Shown: positions 1-9,802 of the stretch, one piece after another
Position numbering within the stretch: the first letter of the stretch is position 1
How the letters are laid out: the number at the start of each line of letters is the position of its first letter
The notes under the pieces: generated by a model
Seen by the model: the letters and a program-made list of their open reading frames with translations, nothing else
What the model was told of the DNA's origin: nothing
The model's database searches: none
Translations under genes and position numbers: made by a program
Origin: Pseudomonadota bacterium
Lineage (GTDB): Bacteria; Pseudomonadota; Gammaproteobacteria; Xanthomonadales; Rhodanobacteraceae
Direction: 5' to 3'
NCBI GenBank assembly: GCA_021793575.1
Contig: JAJYSM010000008.1
Coordinates: 1-64,000 of the forward strand
DNA length: 64,000 nucleotides

Positions 1-440
1 ACGCAGATCAAGGTGCTGTACTTCGATCGCAGCGGCTTCTGCGTGTGGGCCAAGCGTCTGGAGGCCGGTCGATTCCTCAGCGACTGGCGCTCGGTGCGCT
101 CGCGCGAGATGGATTGGACCGCACTGACTCGCTGGAGGTGCCGCCCTGGGCGTCTATGCTGCAGTCCAGGGATGCCACGATCCAGACGCTGCAGCAGCAG
201 ATCGAAGTGCTCAAGCACCAGCTTGACTGGTTCAAGCGTCAGCTGTTCGGGCAAAAGAGCGAGCGCCTGGCACCGCTGCCCGATCGGACCCAGCTGCATC
301 TGGGCGAGATGATGCCACTGCCGGCCACGCCGGCAGCGGAGCTGTCCCGCACGGTACCTGCCTACACGCGACGCATTGCCCAGCGCGACCTGGCCACCGA
401 CAGCGAGGCGGTACCCTTTTTCGACGCGTCGCGGGTACGT
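1..440 (+). mobile_element. IS66-family remnant: C-terminal piece of TnpB-like ORF (about 1-150) and N-terminal piece of TnpC-like transposase (about 156-440), truncated
   Basis: Translation TQIKVLYFDRSGFCVWAKRLEAGRF resembles IS66 Orf2/TnpB; IQTLQQQIEVLKHQLDWFKRQLFGQKSERLA resembles IS66 TnpC N-terminus; reading is lost before the motB stop. Confidence 0.75.
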
Positions 441-518
441 TCCGAGCGAACGGTGGCGATAACGTACGGGGCCACCGCCAAAGTGCGACGATCAGTACCC
501 GTCACCCGCTTCCCGTGC

Positions 519-1493
519 TCACGACTGCGCCGCCGCCGTTTTGCGGACGGCTGTCGGTGCGGGGTGTACCGGTGCGCTCGGCGCTGCGGGGGCGCCACTC
601 GTCCCGTCGGCCATTTCCTGTGACCGCGCGGCTTTTTCCGCTTGACTGGTCATCACGATGATGCTGATGCGGCGGTTGACCGGATCGCCGGGATTCGCCT
701 TGTCGAACGGCACCGCAGCGGCCAGGCCGACCACCCGGGCAACCTTGCCGGCCTGCAGACCACCGGCGATCAACGCCCGTCGCGCTGCATTGGCGCGATC
801 CGCCGACAGCTCCCAGTTACTGTAGTCGTGATTGCCACTGTACGGCGCGTCATCCGTGTGGCCGGCAATGCTGATCTTGTTCGGTACACTGTTGATGGAT
901 GCACCCAGCTCGCCAAGAATCTTCACGGTATACGGCTTGAGTGCGGCGCTGCCCAGATCGAACATCGGACGGTTGAGCTTGTCGACAATCTGGATACGCA
1001 GGCCTTCCGGGGTGATGTCCAGCAGCAGCTGATCCTTGAACGGCGCCAGCGCCTGACTGCTCTGGATCGCGGCATTCAGCTGTTTCATCAGTTCTTCCAG
1101 GCGCGCCTTCTCCTGATTGCGTGCCAGTGCCTCGGCGGCCTTGACGTCCTTCTTGACGATGGTAGCGCCGTGCTTGTCCTTGCCGGGACCGTGGGACAGG
1201 TCCATTGCGCCGCCAAGCTGGATCATGCTGTCGCTGGCACCGCCTGGCCCGAATTGCCCGGGTGGCGCCATCGTCGCCGTACCCGGCGTCATGCTGGGGT
1301 TCTTGAAGTATTCGGAAATTGCTGCGCGCTGCTCGCGCGTGCCCACGCCGAGCAGCCACATCACCAGGAAAAACGCCATCATCGCGGTGACGAAGTCGGC
1401 GTAGGCGACTTTCCACGCCCCGCCGTGGTGCCCGTGCTTTTGCCGCTTTCTCCGGCGCACAATGATCTGCGGCTGAAAATTCTGCTCGCTCAC
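519..1493 (-). CDS. motB: Flagellar motor stator protein MotB
   Basis: KHGHHGGAWKVAYADFVTAMMAFFLVMWLL N-terminal TM with plug region and C-terminal OmpA-like domain (ISIAGHTDDAPY). Confidence 0.96.
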   Translation of the reverse strand: MSEQNFQPQIIVRRRKRQKHGHHGGAWKVAYADFVTAMMAFFLVMWLLGVGTREQRAAISEYFKNPSMTPGTATMAPPGQFGPGGASDSMIQLGGAMDLSHGPGKDKHGATIVKKDVKAAEALARNQEKARLEELMKQLNAAIQSSQALAPFKDQLLLDITPEGLRIQIVDKLNRPMFDLGSAALKPYTVKILGELGASINSVPNKISIAGHTDDAPYSGNHDYSNWELSADRANAARRALIAGGLQAGKVARVVGLAAAVPFDKANPGDPVNRRISIIVMTSQAEKAARSQEMADGTSGAPAAPSAPVHPAPTAVRKTAAAQS

Positions 1494-2359
1494 GAGGGTG
1501 CTCCGGCGCGCGAACCCTTGAGATGATCTTCCAGATTCTGGAAGCTTGGCCGCGATTGCGCCGACAGCGACTTGCGCGCAAATTCAATCGCCACCTTGGG
1601 GTTGTAACCGCGCAGGCTGGCCATCAGCGCCACCTTGACGCACTCGAACGCCTTGCCATCTTCTTGCGCACGGTTTTCCATCGCCGCCGCCAGCGGGCCG
1701 AGGAAGCCGTAACACAACAAGATGCCCAGGAACGTACCTACCAGTGCGCCTGCAATGTGCTCGCCAATCCGGGACGTGTCACCTCCCAACTGCGACATGG
1801 TCGTCACGATGCCGAGTACCGCGGCGACGATACCGAAACCCGGCAGTGCGTCGGCCATCTTGTTCACCGCTTGCGCCGGCGCTTCCGCTTCAAGGTGGTG
1901 TGTCTCCAATTCCACTTCGAGCAGTTGCTCCAGCTCGTGCGGATTCATGCTGCCGCCCACGATCAGTCGCAGGCAATCGGTGATGAACTCGATCAGGTGG
2001 TGCTCGGCCAGCAACCGCGGGTAGGCAGAAAAAACCGGGCTGGATTCCGGCTCCTCGATGTGCGGTTCCAACCCGAGAATCCCCTCCTTGCGCATCACGC
2101 CGAAAATGTCGTAGAGCAACGAGAGCAGGTCGACGTAATCGTCCTTCTTGTAGGTGGGGCCCTTGATGAGGCCAGCCACCTCGCGCAGTGACGCTTTCAC
2201 GACCTTGCTCGGGTTGGCGGTGAGGAACGCGCCCACCGCACCACCGCCGATGATCATCAATTCGTAGGGTTGCCACAGCGCAAGCAATTGCCCGTGGGAC
2301 AGCACATAGCCGCCCAGCACGCTTACCAGCACCACCAACGAACCGATCAAGACCAGCAT
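1490..2359 (-). CDS. motA: Flagellar motor stator protein MotA
   Basis: MLVLIGSLVVLVSVLGGYVLSHGQLLALWQPYELMIIGGGAVGAFL is typical MotA; overlaps motB by 4 bp. Confidence 0.96.
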   Translation of the reverse strand: MLVLIGSLVVLVSVLGGYVLSHGQLLALWQPYELMIIGGGAVGAFLTANPSKVVKASLREVAGLIKGPTYKKDDYVDLLSLLYDIFGVMRKEGILGLEPHIEEPESSPVFSAYPRLLAEHHLIEFITDCLRLIVGGSMNPHELEQLLEVELETHHLEAEAPAQAVNKMADALPGFGIVAAVLGIVTTMSQLGGDTSRIGEHIAGALVGTFLGILLCYGFLGPLAAAMENRAQEDGKAFECVKVALMASLRGYNPKVAIEFARKSLSAQSRPSFQNLEDHLKGSRAGAPS

Positions 2360-2398
2360 GCTGACTCCCGCGTGAAATCCGCTATCTCCATCTATCGG

Positions 2399-2425
2399 AT
2401 ATCGGCCGGCGGATGCAGAAATTTA
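2399..2425 (-). promoter_or_regulatory. Sigma28 (FliA) promoter candidate for motAB
   Basis: Minus strand TAAA-N15-GCCGATAT (TAAATTTCTGCATCCGCCGGCCGATAT), ~40 bp upstream of the motA ATG. Confidence 0.75.
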
Positions 2426-2670
2426 GCGCCGGGACGTGTACAAAACGGTTTTGGCCTGCGGTCGGGAAATGCCCGCGCAGCAGCGCATGGCTTCCATGCG
2501 CAGCAGCCAGGCTGCATCAGGCCAGTCATTCAAGGCATGGGCCGCATGCGGGTGGCGAGCCCTGCGTCAGGCCCTGAAAACGGTTGCGCTGGAGAGGTGA
2601 CTGGTGGCCTGCTCAAAGGCCACGTTGGACCGTCCCGGAATACTTGGCCGGCAGCTGCGCGTGTGGGCAC

Positions 2671-3939
2671 TCAGCCTTCCGGTTTGGTGTCCGCACTGGC
2701 GTAGACCTGGTCGGCCCATTGCGTGGCTTCCAGATAGATGGTGGCCATCCGCTGGATGCGTTGCGGTTGTGCGTTCAGGCTGGTCAGCTTGCCCGCTTCC
2801 CACGCAAGAATCTGCTCCAGCAGGGGGGCGAGCGGGCCACCCCGACCGGTCAGTGCATCGCTGATTTCCGGCACCAGCCGCAGGTGGGCCAGCAGAAATT
2901 CCATCGGCGCGCACATCAGCGTATCGAGCAGTGAGAACAGGCCGACGGTAAAGGCCATTTCCTTCTGGGTGTTGGGCATGCCGATCGCCAGTTTTTCGCA
3001 CATCTGGGCGCGGATCAGTGCCGCACGCAACAGCTCTGGCGGGCGATCGTCCATGCTGCACAACGCCATGGTGTCGATCCAGTTGCGCATGCGCGTGACG
3101 CCGAAGAAAATCGCCGCCTGCTGTACCGAGTTCAGTTGCCGTGGCAAGGCGAAGTAGGCCGAATTGACGCAGCTCAGCAGCTTGTAGCTGAGCACCGCAT
3201 CATCACGAATGATGTTGCCCAATTCCACTGGCCCGGGATTGGTCTCCTGCAAGGTGCGCATCAATCGCAACATGCTCAGCCGGTTGGCGGTCAATACCGG
3301 TACCGCCATCGGTTGCGGAATCAACAGGTAGCGTCCCTGGATCGCCTGCAGCGGCAGCTCCATGCAGCGTTGGCAGGTGGCGTGATCATTGACCTGGCCG
3401 GCGATCACCCAGATGCCGCGGGCGTGCAACTGTTCGGTGCGTTGCTGCAGGACTTCCGGCGTCAGCAGGCTGGTGTCCAGCCGCACGAACTGCACGAGGT
3501 GCAGCAGGCTCTCGATGGCCAGACTGCCGTCCAGATCCAGATCGGCAGCGTCGAGCATGAGCTGGCAGCCGCGTTCGGCCATCTGTTGCAGACGTTTCAT
3601 CAATGGCGCATCGGTGGCCACATGCGTCTGCAGCACAATGCCCAGGCGCGGCTGATGCAACAGCACATCGGAATCTTCCGGCAGCAGTTCGACCGGCAGG
3701 TTCAGAAACGCGCGGTTGCCGCGCACCAGCCGCGTCAGCGCGCCATCGGTAATGGTGGAGAGCACGCTCTGCAGCAAAGTCTGCTCATCGCCCGGCTCGC
3801 GGTGAAACACGATCTCGTAGGCGAACAACTGACGTTCGCGGTTGAGCATCGGCACGCGCAGCACCGGCATCGGTATCGGCATCGGCTGAGCGGCGGCAGC
3901 CGGTGGGGTGGAAGTGGCGAAGGCTTTGAGTTTGCTCAT
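2671..3939 (-). CDS. HDOD-domain protein with degenerate EAL-like N-terminus (YuxH-type)
   Basis: FAYEIVFHR at EAL position, followed by HDOD-like LGNIIRDDAVLSYKLLSCVNSAYFALPRQLNSVQQAAIFFGVTRMRNWI. Confidence 0.8.
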   Translation of the reverse strand: MSKLKAFATSTPPAAAAQPMPIPMPVLRVPMLNRERQLFAYEIVFHREPGDEQTLLQSVLSTITDGALTRLVRGNRAFLNLPVELLPEDSDVLLHQPRLGIVLQTHVATDAPLMKRLQQMAERGCQLMLDAADLDLDGSLAIESLLHLVQFVRLDTSLLTPEVLQQRTEQLHARGIWVIAGQVNDHATCQRCMELPLQAIQGRYLLIPQPMAVPVLTANRLSMLRLMRTLQETNPGPVELGNIIRDDAVLSYKLLSCVNSAYFALPRQLNSVQQAAIFFGVTRMRNWIDTMALCSMDDRPPELLRAALIRAQMCEKLAIGMPNTQKEMAFTVGLFSLLDTLMCAPMEFLLAHLRLVPEISDALTGRGGPLAPLLEQILAWEAGKLTSLNAQPQRIQRMATIYLEATQWADQVYASADTKPEG

Positions 3940-4038
3940 GGTCAGTCATCGCGATGGGGAAGGAGAGATGCCTGGCGGGTGCCGCCGTCAGTGGCGGTGC
4001 CGCGCATCAGCTCGATTCGGCCGTGGGGTTTTCAGCTC

Positions 4039-4485
4039 TCATGCTTCAGCCAGGACGCGCGAATGCAGGCTGACATGCAGTTCGCCGTTGCGGCTGTAAA
4101 GATCATTTTTTCCACCATGCCCGGTCAGTATCGACAGCGCCTCGCGTACCTGGTGGAGACGCCGGGTGACCGTGCTGCCATTGCGCTGGTTGAGTTGCTG
4201 GCAGTCGCGTAGTGACTGCACCACCCGGGCCCAGGCCGGTTCTTGCGCGGTGGCCAGGGTGGGCGACTCGCGGCTCAGCTGCAGGCGCTCTGCATCGAGC
4301 TGTTCCATCTGCAGCATGAGCGCCAGCTTGTGCGCGCCGACCTGGTCGAGCGCTTCGGTATTGCCGCTGTCCAGCGCCAGCCGCTCGGTTGCAAGCGCCT
4401 GCGCCAGCTGATCGACGGCCTGCTGCATGTCATGCAGTACCGATGTCAGTGCGGCGCCAAGCTCGTCCTGCAGCTGCTGGCCCAT
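4039..4485 (-). CDS. flgN: Flagellar export chaperone FlgN
   Basis: Small alpha-helical protein immediately downstream of flgM; FlgN-like LNQRNGSTVTRRLHQVREALSILTG. Confidence 0.8.
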   Translation of the reverse strand: MGQQLQDELGAALTSVLHDMQQAVDQLAQALATERLALDSGNTEALDQVGAHKLALMLQMEQLDAERLQLSRESPTLATAQEPAWARVVQSLRDCQQLNQRNGSTVTRRLHQVREALSILTGHGGKNDLYSRNGELHVSLHSRVLAEA

Positions 4486-4488
4486 GGC

Positions 4489-4809
4489 TCAGACCTTGCC
4501 GCTGCCGCTGATCTGCTGCTCCAGTGCCAGCATGCGGTCAGCGATGCGAGCGGGGTTGACCTGGTAGCTTCCGCTGGCCAGCGCCTGGCGCACCTGCTCC
4601 ACCCGTTGCGGATCGATTGCCGAGGCGTCGTGATTGCGTGCAGCCTGTTGCAGTGCGCGGGCCGAGTCGGTCAGCTTGAGCTGGTCGCTGGCAGGGGACG
4701 CGACGCTGGCAGAGCCTGCCGAGGTCGCGGTTGATGCCGAACCATTGCCTGTGCTGCCGGTGGCCTGCGCGAATTGCGGCGTGCCGTTGTTGGAAATTGT
4801 GATACTCAT
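4489..4809 (-). CDS. flgM: Anti-sigma28 factor FlgM
   Basis: MSITISNNGTPQFAQ...DQLKLTDSARALQQ...RVEQVRQALASGSYQVNPARIADRMLALEQQ, FlgM signature. Confidence 0.93.
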   Translation of the reverse strand: MSITISNNGTPQFAQATGSTGNGSASTATSAGSASVASPASDQLKLTDSARALQQAARNHDASAIDPQRVEQVRQALASGSYQVNPARIADRMLALEQQISGSGKV

Positions 4810-4847
4810 AGGTCCGTTCTCTATGCGGTGTTGGCCCTGTGATTACC

Positions 4848-4874
4848 AGATCGGCCGTGGTTGCGGAAACTTTA
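4848..4874 (-). promoter_or_regulatory. Sigma28 promoter candidate for flgMN
   Basis: Minus strand TAAAGTTT-N11-GCCGATCT, matching TAAAGTTT-N11-GCCGATAA closely. Confidence 0.82.
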
Positions 4875-4933
4875 ATGCAGATTTGCGAGCAGGCGGGGGC
4901 AGCGCCAGGGTGGAGCGGTGGTTCCGTTGGTTT

Positions 4934-5662
4934 TCATGGCAATGCGACCACTTTGCCCGGTGCGCTGACCATCGCATCGATCACCCGGCCGGAACTGCTG
5001 TTGCGTACCCGCAGGCGGGCGCCATCGTCGCCGCTGCCCAGAGCCACGCCGGCGGCCCGCACCTCGATGCCGCCGAGTCTGGCAACCAGCTGCACCTGAT
5101 CACCGGCGCGAACGGTAAGTCGACCACCCAGTGCGCTGGGCGTCAGCACACTGCCGGCAGGCAGCGACCGCGCCAGCGTGCGACCGGTCAGCTGATCCAT
5201 GTTGTCCACGTAGCCATAGCCCAGCCGGGTGATGTCGCGGTCTTCCGCGCGCAGGTCGGCGGCATGCAGTCCGTCGCCGCGAAGCAGGGGGCGGGTGGTC
5301 ACCAGCACCTGGCGGAATAGCTGCATCTGCAAGGGTACGCGCACCGTCCAGCCACCGGCTTGCGGGCACTGCACCTGTACCGTCATGTTCGATTCCGGCG
5401 TGGCGTATCTGGCTACCGTGGCATGCAAGGGCACTTGGCAGTCGGCCAGGCGCAGACGCAGGTCAAGCGGCGTGGACTTGACCTCGACGCGATTGCCCGG
5501 CAATGCATAGCGTTCACGCAGCGCCTGCACGGCGGCGCTGCGCACGGCAGCGAGTGTCTGCGTGGGTACCGTCGGCGCGGCGAGGGCGTGTGCGTCGAGC
5601 AACTGGCCGGCGAGCCACAGCACGGCGAGTCGCGGGAAAATTGCAGGTGGCGGCTTGTTCAC
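4934..5662 (-). CDS. flgA: Flagellar P-ring assembly chaperone FlgA (GTG start likely)
   Basis: C-terminal SAF-like region [53 protein letters not shown] start overlaps upstream MCP stop. Confidence 0.9.
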   Translation of the reverse strand: MNKPPPAIFPRLAVLWLAGQLLDAHALAAPTVPTQTLAAVRSAAVQALRERYALPGNRVEVKSTPLDLRLRLADCQVPLHATVARYATPESNMTVQVQCPQAGGWTVRVPLQMQLFRQVLVTTRPLLRGDGLHAADLRAEDRDITRLGYGYVDNMDQLTGRTLARSLPAGSVLTPSALGGRLTVRAGDQVQLVARLGGIEVRAAGVALGSGDDGARLRVRNSSSGRVIDAMVSAPGKVVALP

Positions 5663-6963
5663 GCGTCCACCAGCAAGGCGGTCAGCTGGCCCAGCAGCGC
5701 TTCGCGCCCGGACTCGAGTTGGCGCGACACCTGAGCCGCCTGTTCGAGCTGGCCGTCGCACAACAGGTTGACGAAGCGGGTGCTGTGTTCACGCAACTGC
5801 ATGCCCGCTTCATTCAGGGCGGCGTTGGCTGGCCGATCCTGATGCAGCGCAGTCAGGCGGGTGATGGTGCGGCTCAGTGCGTGGGTATCAAACCAGCGCC
5901 GATCCAGCGCGCCCGGTTCCTGCAAGGCAAGCTCCATCGCCTGGCGCAGGCTCAATGCCGCCTCGCGCACGCTCAGGCTCAGGCTGGCCAAATCATTGCC
6001 GGTCTCGCTTTCCAGCCAGTCCAGCCCCAGGCGGTGCGCGAGCAGTGCGGCGCGGTGGAGTGCCTCGGCCTGCCGGCGTGTTTCGGTTCCGCGCCGCTGC
6101 AGTGCGCCGAGCGCGGCCTGGGTCGCGGTGGCACGGGCATGCTGCACGTCGTGACTCTGCTGCAGGCTGGCGATTCGTCCGCTGGCCACATGCAGGGCTT
6201 CGTCACCCTGGCGCAGCGTGGTGCCGGCCGCGCCGACGCCGACCTGGGCACGTTCCAGCTGGCGCAGGCTGTGCTGCACGTCGCCGTCCAGCTGCAGCGA
6301 AAAATCGCCGATCGATCCGGTAACGGTTTCAATTTCGGTGGTGGCGAGCGTGGTTTTTTCGGCCAGCTGCTTGACTTCATCGGCGACCACGGCAAAGCCG
6401 CGGCCAGCTTCGCCGGCGCGCGCCGCCTCGATCGCCGCATTCAGCGCCACCAGGTTGGTCTGGTGGGCGATTTCCTGGACTACACCAGTGAGCTTGCGGA
6501 TCTGGGCGACCTGTTCGGCCAGTTTGCTCTGGTTGCGGTTCATCGCCGACAGCGCGCTGCGCAGCAGTCGCAGCTGGCCGTCCAGTTCGCTGACACTGCC
6601 GGCGCCGGCCGTGCCGGCCTTGCCGGCCTGCGCCAGATCGGCACCCACCTGCCGCAGCGCCGTCGAGATCCCGGCACTGCCATCCGTCAAACGATCGACG
6701 CTGCCGCGGCCTTCGATGGCGGCTTGGTCGAGCGCGGTCTGTTCACGCGACAGTTGCTGCACCGCGCCCAGCACCAGGCTTTGCTGCTCCATGGTCTGCA
6801 GCGCAACGGCCGCGGGCGGCCGTCTGACGACGCAGGCGAGCAATGGTGCGATGGCGCGTGCGGCGCGAGGGTATTTGCGTCTGAGCAAGGCGACCTGCGC
6901 GTCGTTGCCGTCGGCCGCGGCCCGCACCAGGGCGGCCAGATGCTGGTTCCAGATCAAGCTCAT
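5659..6963 (-). CDS. Methyl-accepting chemotaxis-like protein, no obvious TM segments
   Basis: MCP hairpin [44 protein letters not shown]; start MSLIWNQHL; no hydrophobic TM stretch seen. Confidence 0.85.
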   Translation of the reverse strand: MSLIWNQHLAALVRAAADGNDAQVALLRRKYPRAARAIAPLLACVVRRPPAAVALQTMEQQSLVLGAVQQLSREQTALDQAAIEGRGSVDRLTDGSAGISTALRQVGADLAQAGKAGTAGAGSVSELDGQLRLLRSALSAMNRNQSKLAEQVAQIRKLTGVVQEIAHQTNLVALNAAIEAARAGEAGRGFAVVADEVKQLAEKTTLATTEIETVTGSIGDFSLQLDGDVQHSLRQLERAQVGVGAAGTTLRQGDEALHVASGRIASLQQSHDVQHARATATQAALGALQRRGTETRRQAEALHRAALLAHRLGLDWLESETGNDLASLSLSVREAALSLRQAMELALQEPGALDRRWFDTHALSRTITRLTALHQDRPANAALNEAGMQLREHSTRFVNLLCDGQLEQAAQVSRQLESGREALLGQLTALLVDA

Positions 6964-7037
6964 GGGGCAGGCGTCACCTTGGTGATAGCGCGGAGTGCAA
7001 GCCAATGCATCGTCAAAAATGTTTGAAACTTGAGCAA

Positions 7038-7052
7038 GCAAGTCGCATGCCA
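7038..7052 (-). promoter_or_regulatory. Sigma54 promoter candidate for MCP-flgA
   Basis: Minus strand TGGCATG-CGAC-TTGC (GG-N10-GC). Confidence 0.75.
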
Positions 7053-7084
7053 CGCATTGTGGCCGCGGCACGTGTCGGGATCGC

Positions 7085-7111
7085 TCAAGTGCGCCGCATT
7101 CCCGCCGATAC
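7085..7111 (+). promoter_or_regulatory. Sigma28 promoter candidate for cheV
   Basis: TCAA-N15-GCCGATAC, ~50 bp upstream of cheV ATG. Confidence 0.7.
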
Positions 7112-7159
7112 GCCTTGCACCACTGCCGCTGCGGCGGTATCGCATTCCAAGGAACCTGC

Positions 7160-8098
7160 ATGGGCGGCACGCTGCTGGACAGGGTCGAACGGCATACCCG
7201 ACTGGCCGGGCACAATCGTGTGGCGATGCTGTTGTTCCGCCTGGGCGACGGGCAATTGTTCGGCATCAACGTGTTCAAGGTGCGCGAGGTGATGCGGCGT
7301 CCGCCACTGGAGCGCCTGCCGGGCGTGCACCCGTTGCTGGCTGGCAGTTGCAATTTCCGTGGGCAGACCATCCCGGTGATCGACCTGGCCGAGGCGCTCG
7401 GCTACGCGCCCCTGCGCGAGGTGGACTCGGCGCATCTGATGGTCACCGAATTCAGCCGTTCGGTGCAGGGGTTTCTGGTCGCGGACCTGCAGTACATGGT
7501 GCATTGCGAGGGTGACTCGCTGGTGGCGCCACCCAGCGCGCTGGGCTTTGGCGCGCGGGTGAACGCGGTCACCCGCATCCGTGGCGAGCTGCTGGCGGTG
7601 GTCGATGTGGAGCATGTGCTGGCCAGCATCGATGCGGCACCGGCCGAGCTGTCGATCGAGATGCGACGGGCGGCCGATGCCCGCATACCGCAGACGCGGC
7701 GGATACTGGTGGTGGACGACTCGCTGATTGCGCGACGTCAGTTGGTGAGCCTGTTCAAGCAGATGAATATCGAATGTGTGGTGGCCCAGGATGGCCGCGA
7801 GGCGCTCGAGCGTTTGCTGGCATTGGCTGAGGCGGAGCCCGGCGCGGGAGTCGGGCTGGTGGTTTCGGATATCGAGATGCCGCGGCTGGACGGCTATGCG
7901 CTGACGCGGGCAATCCGTGAAGCGCCGACGTTGCGCCGCCTGAAGGTCGTTCTGCATAGCTCGCTCAGCGGCATCTTCAACGAGGCGATGGTCAGAGAGG
8001 TCAAGGCCGATCGCTTCATCGCCAAGTTCCAGCCGGATCTGCTGGCGCAGGCGGTGCTGGACCTGTTGCCCGAAGTCACGGAAACGTCGACGGGCTGA
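7160..8098 (+). CDS. cheV: Chemotaxis coupling/response regulator protein CheV
   Basis: CheW domain ([36 protein letters not shown]) fused to REC domain ([20 protein letters not shown]). Confidence 0.95.
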   Translation: MGGTLLDRVERHTRLAGHNRVAMLLFRLGDGQLFGINVFKVREVMRRPPLERLPGVHPLLAGSCNFRGQTIPVIDLAEALGYAPLREVDSAHLMVTEFSRSVQGFLVADLQYMVHCEGDSLVAPPSALGFGARVNAVTRIRGELLAVVDVEHVLASIDAAPAELSIEMRRAADARIPQTRRILVVDDSLIARRQLVSLFKQMNIECVVAQDGREALERLLALAEAEPGAGVGLVVSDIEMPRLDGYALTRAIREAPTLRRLKVVLHSSLSGIFNEAMVREVKADRFIAKFQPDLLAQAVLDLLPEVTETSTG

Positions 8099-8192
8099 AG
8101 TGCGTCAACAATCCGTCTTTCTTCCACTGGCGTGCTCATGGCGCGCTGGCAGCTGTGGCGCCAGCCCAGATGCAGCAAGGGTTCTGGCGTGG

Positions 8193-8207
8193 TGGCATGC
8201 AATTTGC
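8193..8207 (+). promoter_or_regulatory. Sigma54 promoter candidate for the flgB operon
   Basis: TGGCATG-CAAT-TTGC (GG-N10-GC) ~40 bp upstream of flgB ATG. Confidence 0.8.
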
Positions 8208-8247
8208 CACGACCTTCGTGCGGCGACTGCCACGCGGAGCGAAAGCG

Positions 8248-8652
8248 ATGAGTCTGACCCCTGACAATCTTTTCGGCATGCATACCCAGGCGCTGGCGCT
8301 ATGGCAGCGCCGCAGCGAGGTGCTGGCCAGCAACCTGGCCAACGCCGATACGCCCGGATACCTGGCGCGCGATGTCGATTTCCGCAAGGCGCTGGCGGCG
8401 GCGGGCGGCACTTCGGGCAGCTTGCCGATGCAAACGGATGCCTCTGGCCAGATCGGCGGCGCCAGCGCGCCGTCGGCTGCACCGCTTGCCTATCGCGTGC
8501 CGAGCCAGCCGAGCATGGACGGCAACACTGTCGATGAGCAGGTCGAGCAGGCCGACTTTGCCGCCAATGCCGTGCACTACCAGGCCAGCCTGTCCTTCAT
8601 CACCGCGCAGATCCGCATGTTGCGTGATGCGATCACGGGAGGCCAGGCCTGA
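8248..8652 (+). CDS. flgB: Flagellar basal-body rod protein FlgB
   Basis: RRSEVLASNLANADTPGYLARDVDF. Confidence 0.96.
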   Translation: MSLTPDNLFGMHTQALALWQRRSEVLASNLANADTPGYLARDVDFRKALAAAGGTSGSLPMQTDASGQIGGASAPSAAPLAYRVPSQPSMDGNTVDEQVEQADFAANAVHYQASLSFITAQIRMLRDAITGGQA

Positions 8653-9071
8653 TGTCGATGTTCTCGATTTTCAACGTGGCCGGCTCCGGCATGGCCGCCC
8701 AGTCGCTGCGGTTGAATACGGTCGCCAGCAACCTGGCCAATGCCGACAGCGTCGCCAGTACGCCCGCGGCGGCCTACCGCTCGCGCGAACCGCTGTTTGC
8801 CACGCTGCAGCAGCAGGCTGGCAGCAGCAGCGACGCTGCGGGTGCAGGCGTGCAGGTGCTCGGAGTCACCGAAAGCCAGGCCGCCATCCCGAGCCTCTAC
8901 GAGCCGGGCAACCCGCTGGCCGATGCCAGCGGCTACGTCTACGCCAGCAACGTCAATCCGGTCGACGAACTGGTCAACATGATTTCCGCCTCGCGTTCGT
9001 ATCAGAACAATGTCGAGGTGATGAACACCACCAAGCAATTGATGGTGAAAACCCTCGATATCGGCAAGTGA
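8652..9071 (+). CDS. flgC: Flagellar basal-body rod protein FlgC
   Basis: FNVAGSGMAAQSLRLNTVASNLANADS and EMVNMISASRSYQNNVEVMNTTK-like C-terminus. Confidence 0.96.
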   Translation: MSMFSIFNVAGSGMAAQSLRLNTVASNLANADSVASTPAAAYRSREPLFATLQQQAGSSSDAAGAGVQVLGVTESQAAIPSLYEPGNPLADASGYVYASNVNPVDELVNMISASRSYQNNVEVMNTTKQLMVKTLDIGK

Positions 9072-9087
9072 CGGAGCGGAGCGCAGC

Positions 9088-9762
9088 ATGAGCATCATCA
9101 ATACCAGCAATGCGGTGCCGGCCATGGGCTCGCCGGCGGCAAGTTCCGCAGTCAACCCGGCGGCTGCCGGCAGCCTGTCCCAGGCCGACTTCCTCAAGCT
9201 GATGACAACCCAGCTGCAGTCACAGGATCCGACCAAACCGGTGGACAACTCGCAATTCGTGTCCCAGATGGCGCAGTTCAGCCAGCTGTCGGCCACGCAG
9301 AACCTGCTCACTTCGGTGAATGGATTGAGCGGTACGCTAAGTGGCTCGCTGCAGACTTCGCAAATGCTCGGTTCGTCGAACCTGGTCAATCGCCAGGTGA
9401 TGGTGCCCTCGCCGACGGTCAATTACACGGGCAGCAGCGTTACCGGCGCCGTCAATGTCGGCAATCCGGGCAACGTCAGCGTGAGCATCCTCGACGCCAC
9501 CGGCAAGGCGGTGCGCACCATCAATCTTGGCAATCAGAACAGTGGCCTTGCCCGGTTCACCTGGGACGGCAAGGACGACAACGGCCATCCGGTGGCGCAA
9601 GGCACGTACGGACTGGCTGCAGGCAGCAATGGCAGCCCCCTGAATACGTATGCCGCAGGCACCGTGACGGCTGTCGGCTACGGCGGCAGCAGCGTGGGTA
9701 CCTACCTGCAGGTGTCTGGCGTGGGCGGTGTCCCGCTGAATCAGGTGGCGCAGATTCTCTGA
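9088..9762 (+). CDS. flgD: Flagellar hook assembly scaffold FlgD
   Basis: QADFLKLMTTQLQSQDPTKPVDNSQFVSQMAQFS. Confidence 0.96.
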   Translation: MSIINTSNAVPAMGSPAASSAVNPAAAGSLSQADFLKLMTTQLQSQDPTKPVDNSQFVSQMAQFSQLSATQNLLTSVNGLSGTLSGSLQTSQMLGSSNLVNRQVMVPSPTVNYTGSSVTGAVNVGNPGNVSVSILDATGKAVRTINLGNQNSGLARFTWDGKDDNGHPVAQGTYGLAAGSNGSPLNTYAAGTVTAVGYGGSSVGTYLQVSGVGGVPLNQVAQIL

Positions 9763-9802
9763 TCCACGGGTTCCACCCTTCCACTCACTCGAGGAACACA
9801 TC

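Noticed and set aside
2483-2501. GCGCATGG-CTT-CCATGCGC hairpin between motA and the EAL-HDOD gene
   Set aside because: Loop of 3 nt, no T-tract and no other support; too weak to call a terminator.
3940-4038. Possible sigma28 site upstream of the EAL-HDOD gene
   Set aside because: GAGA-N15-GCCGAATC matches the -10 only partly and the -35 poorly.
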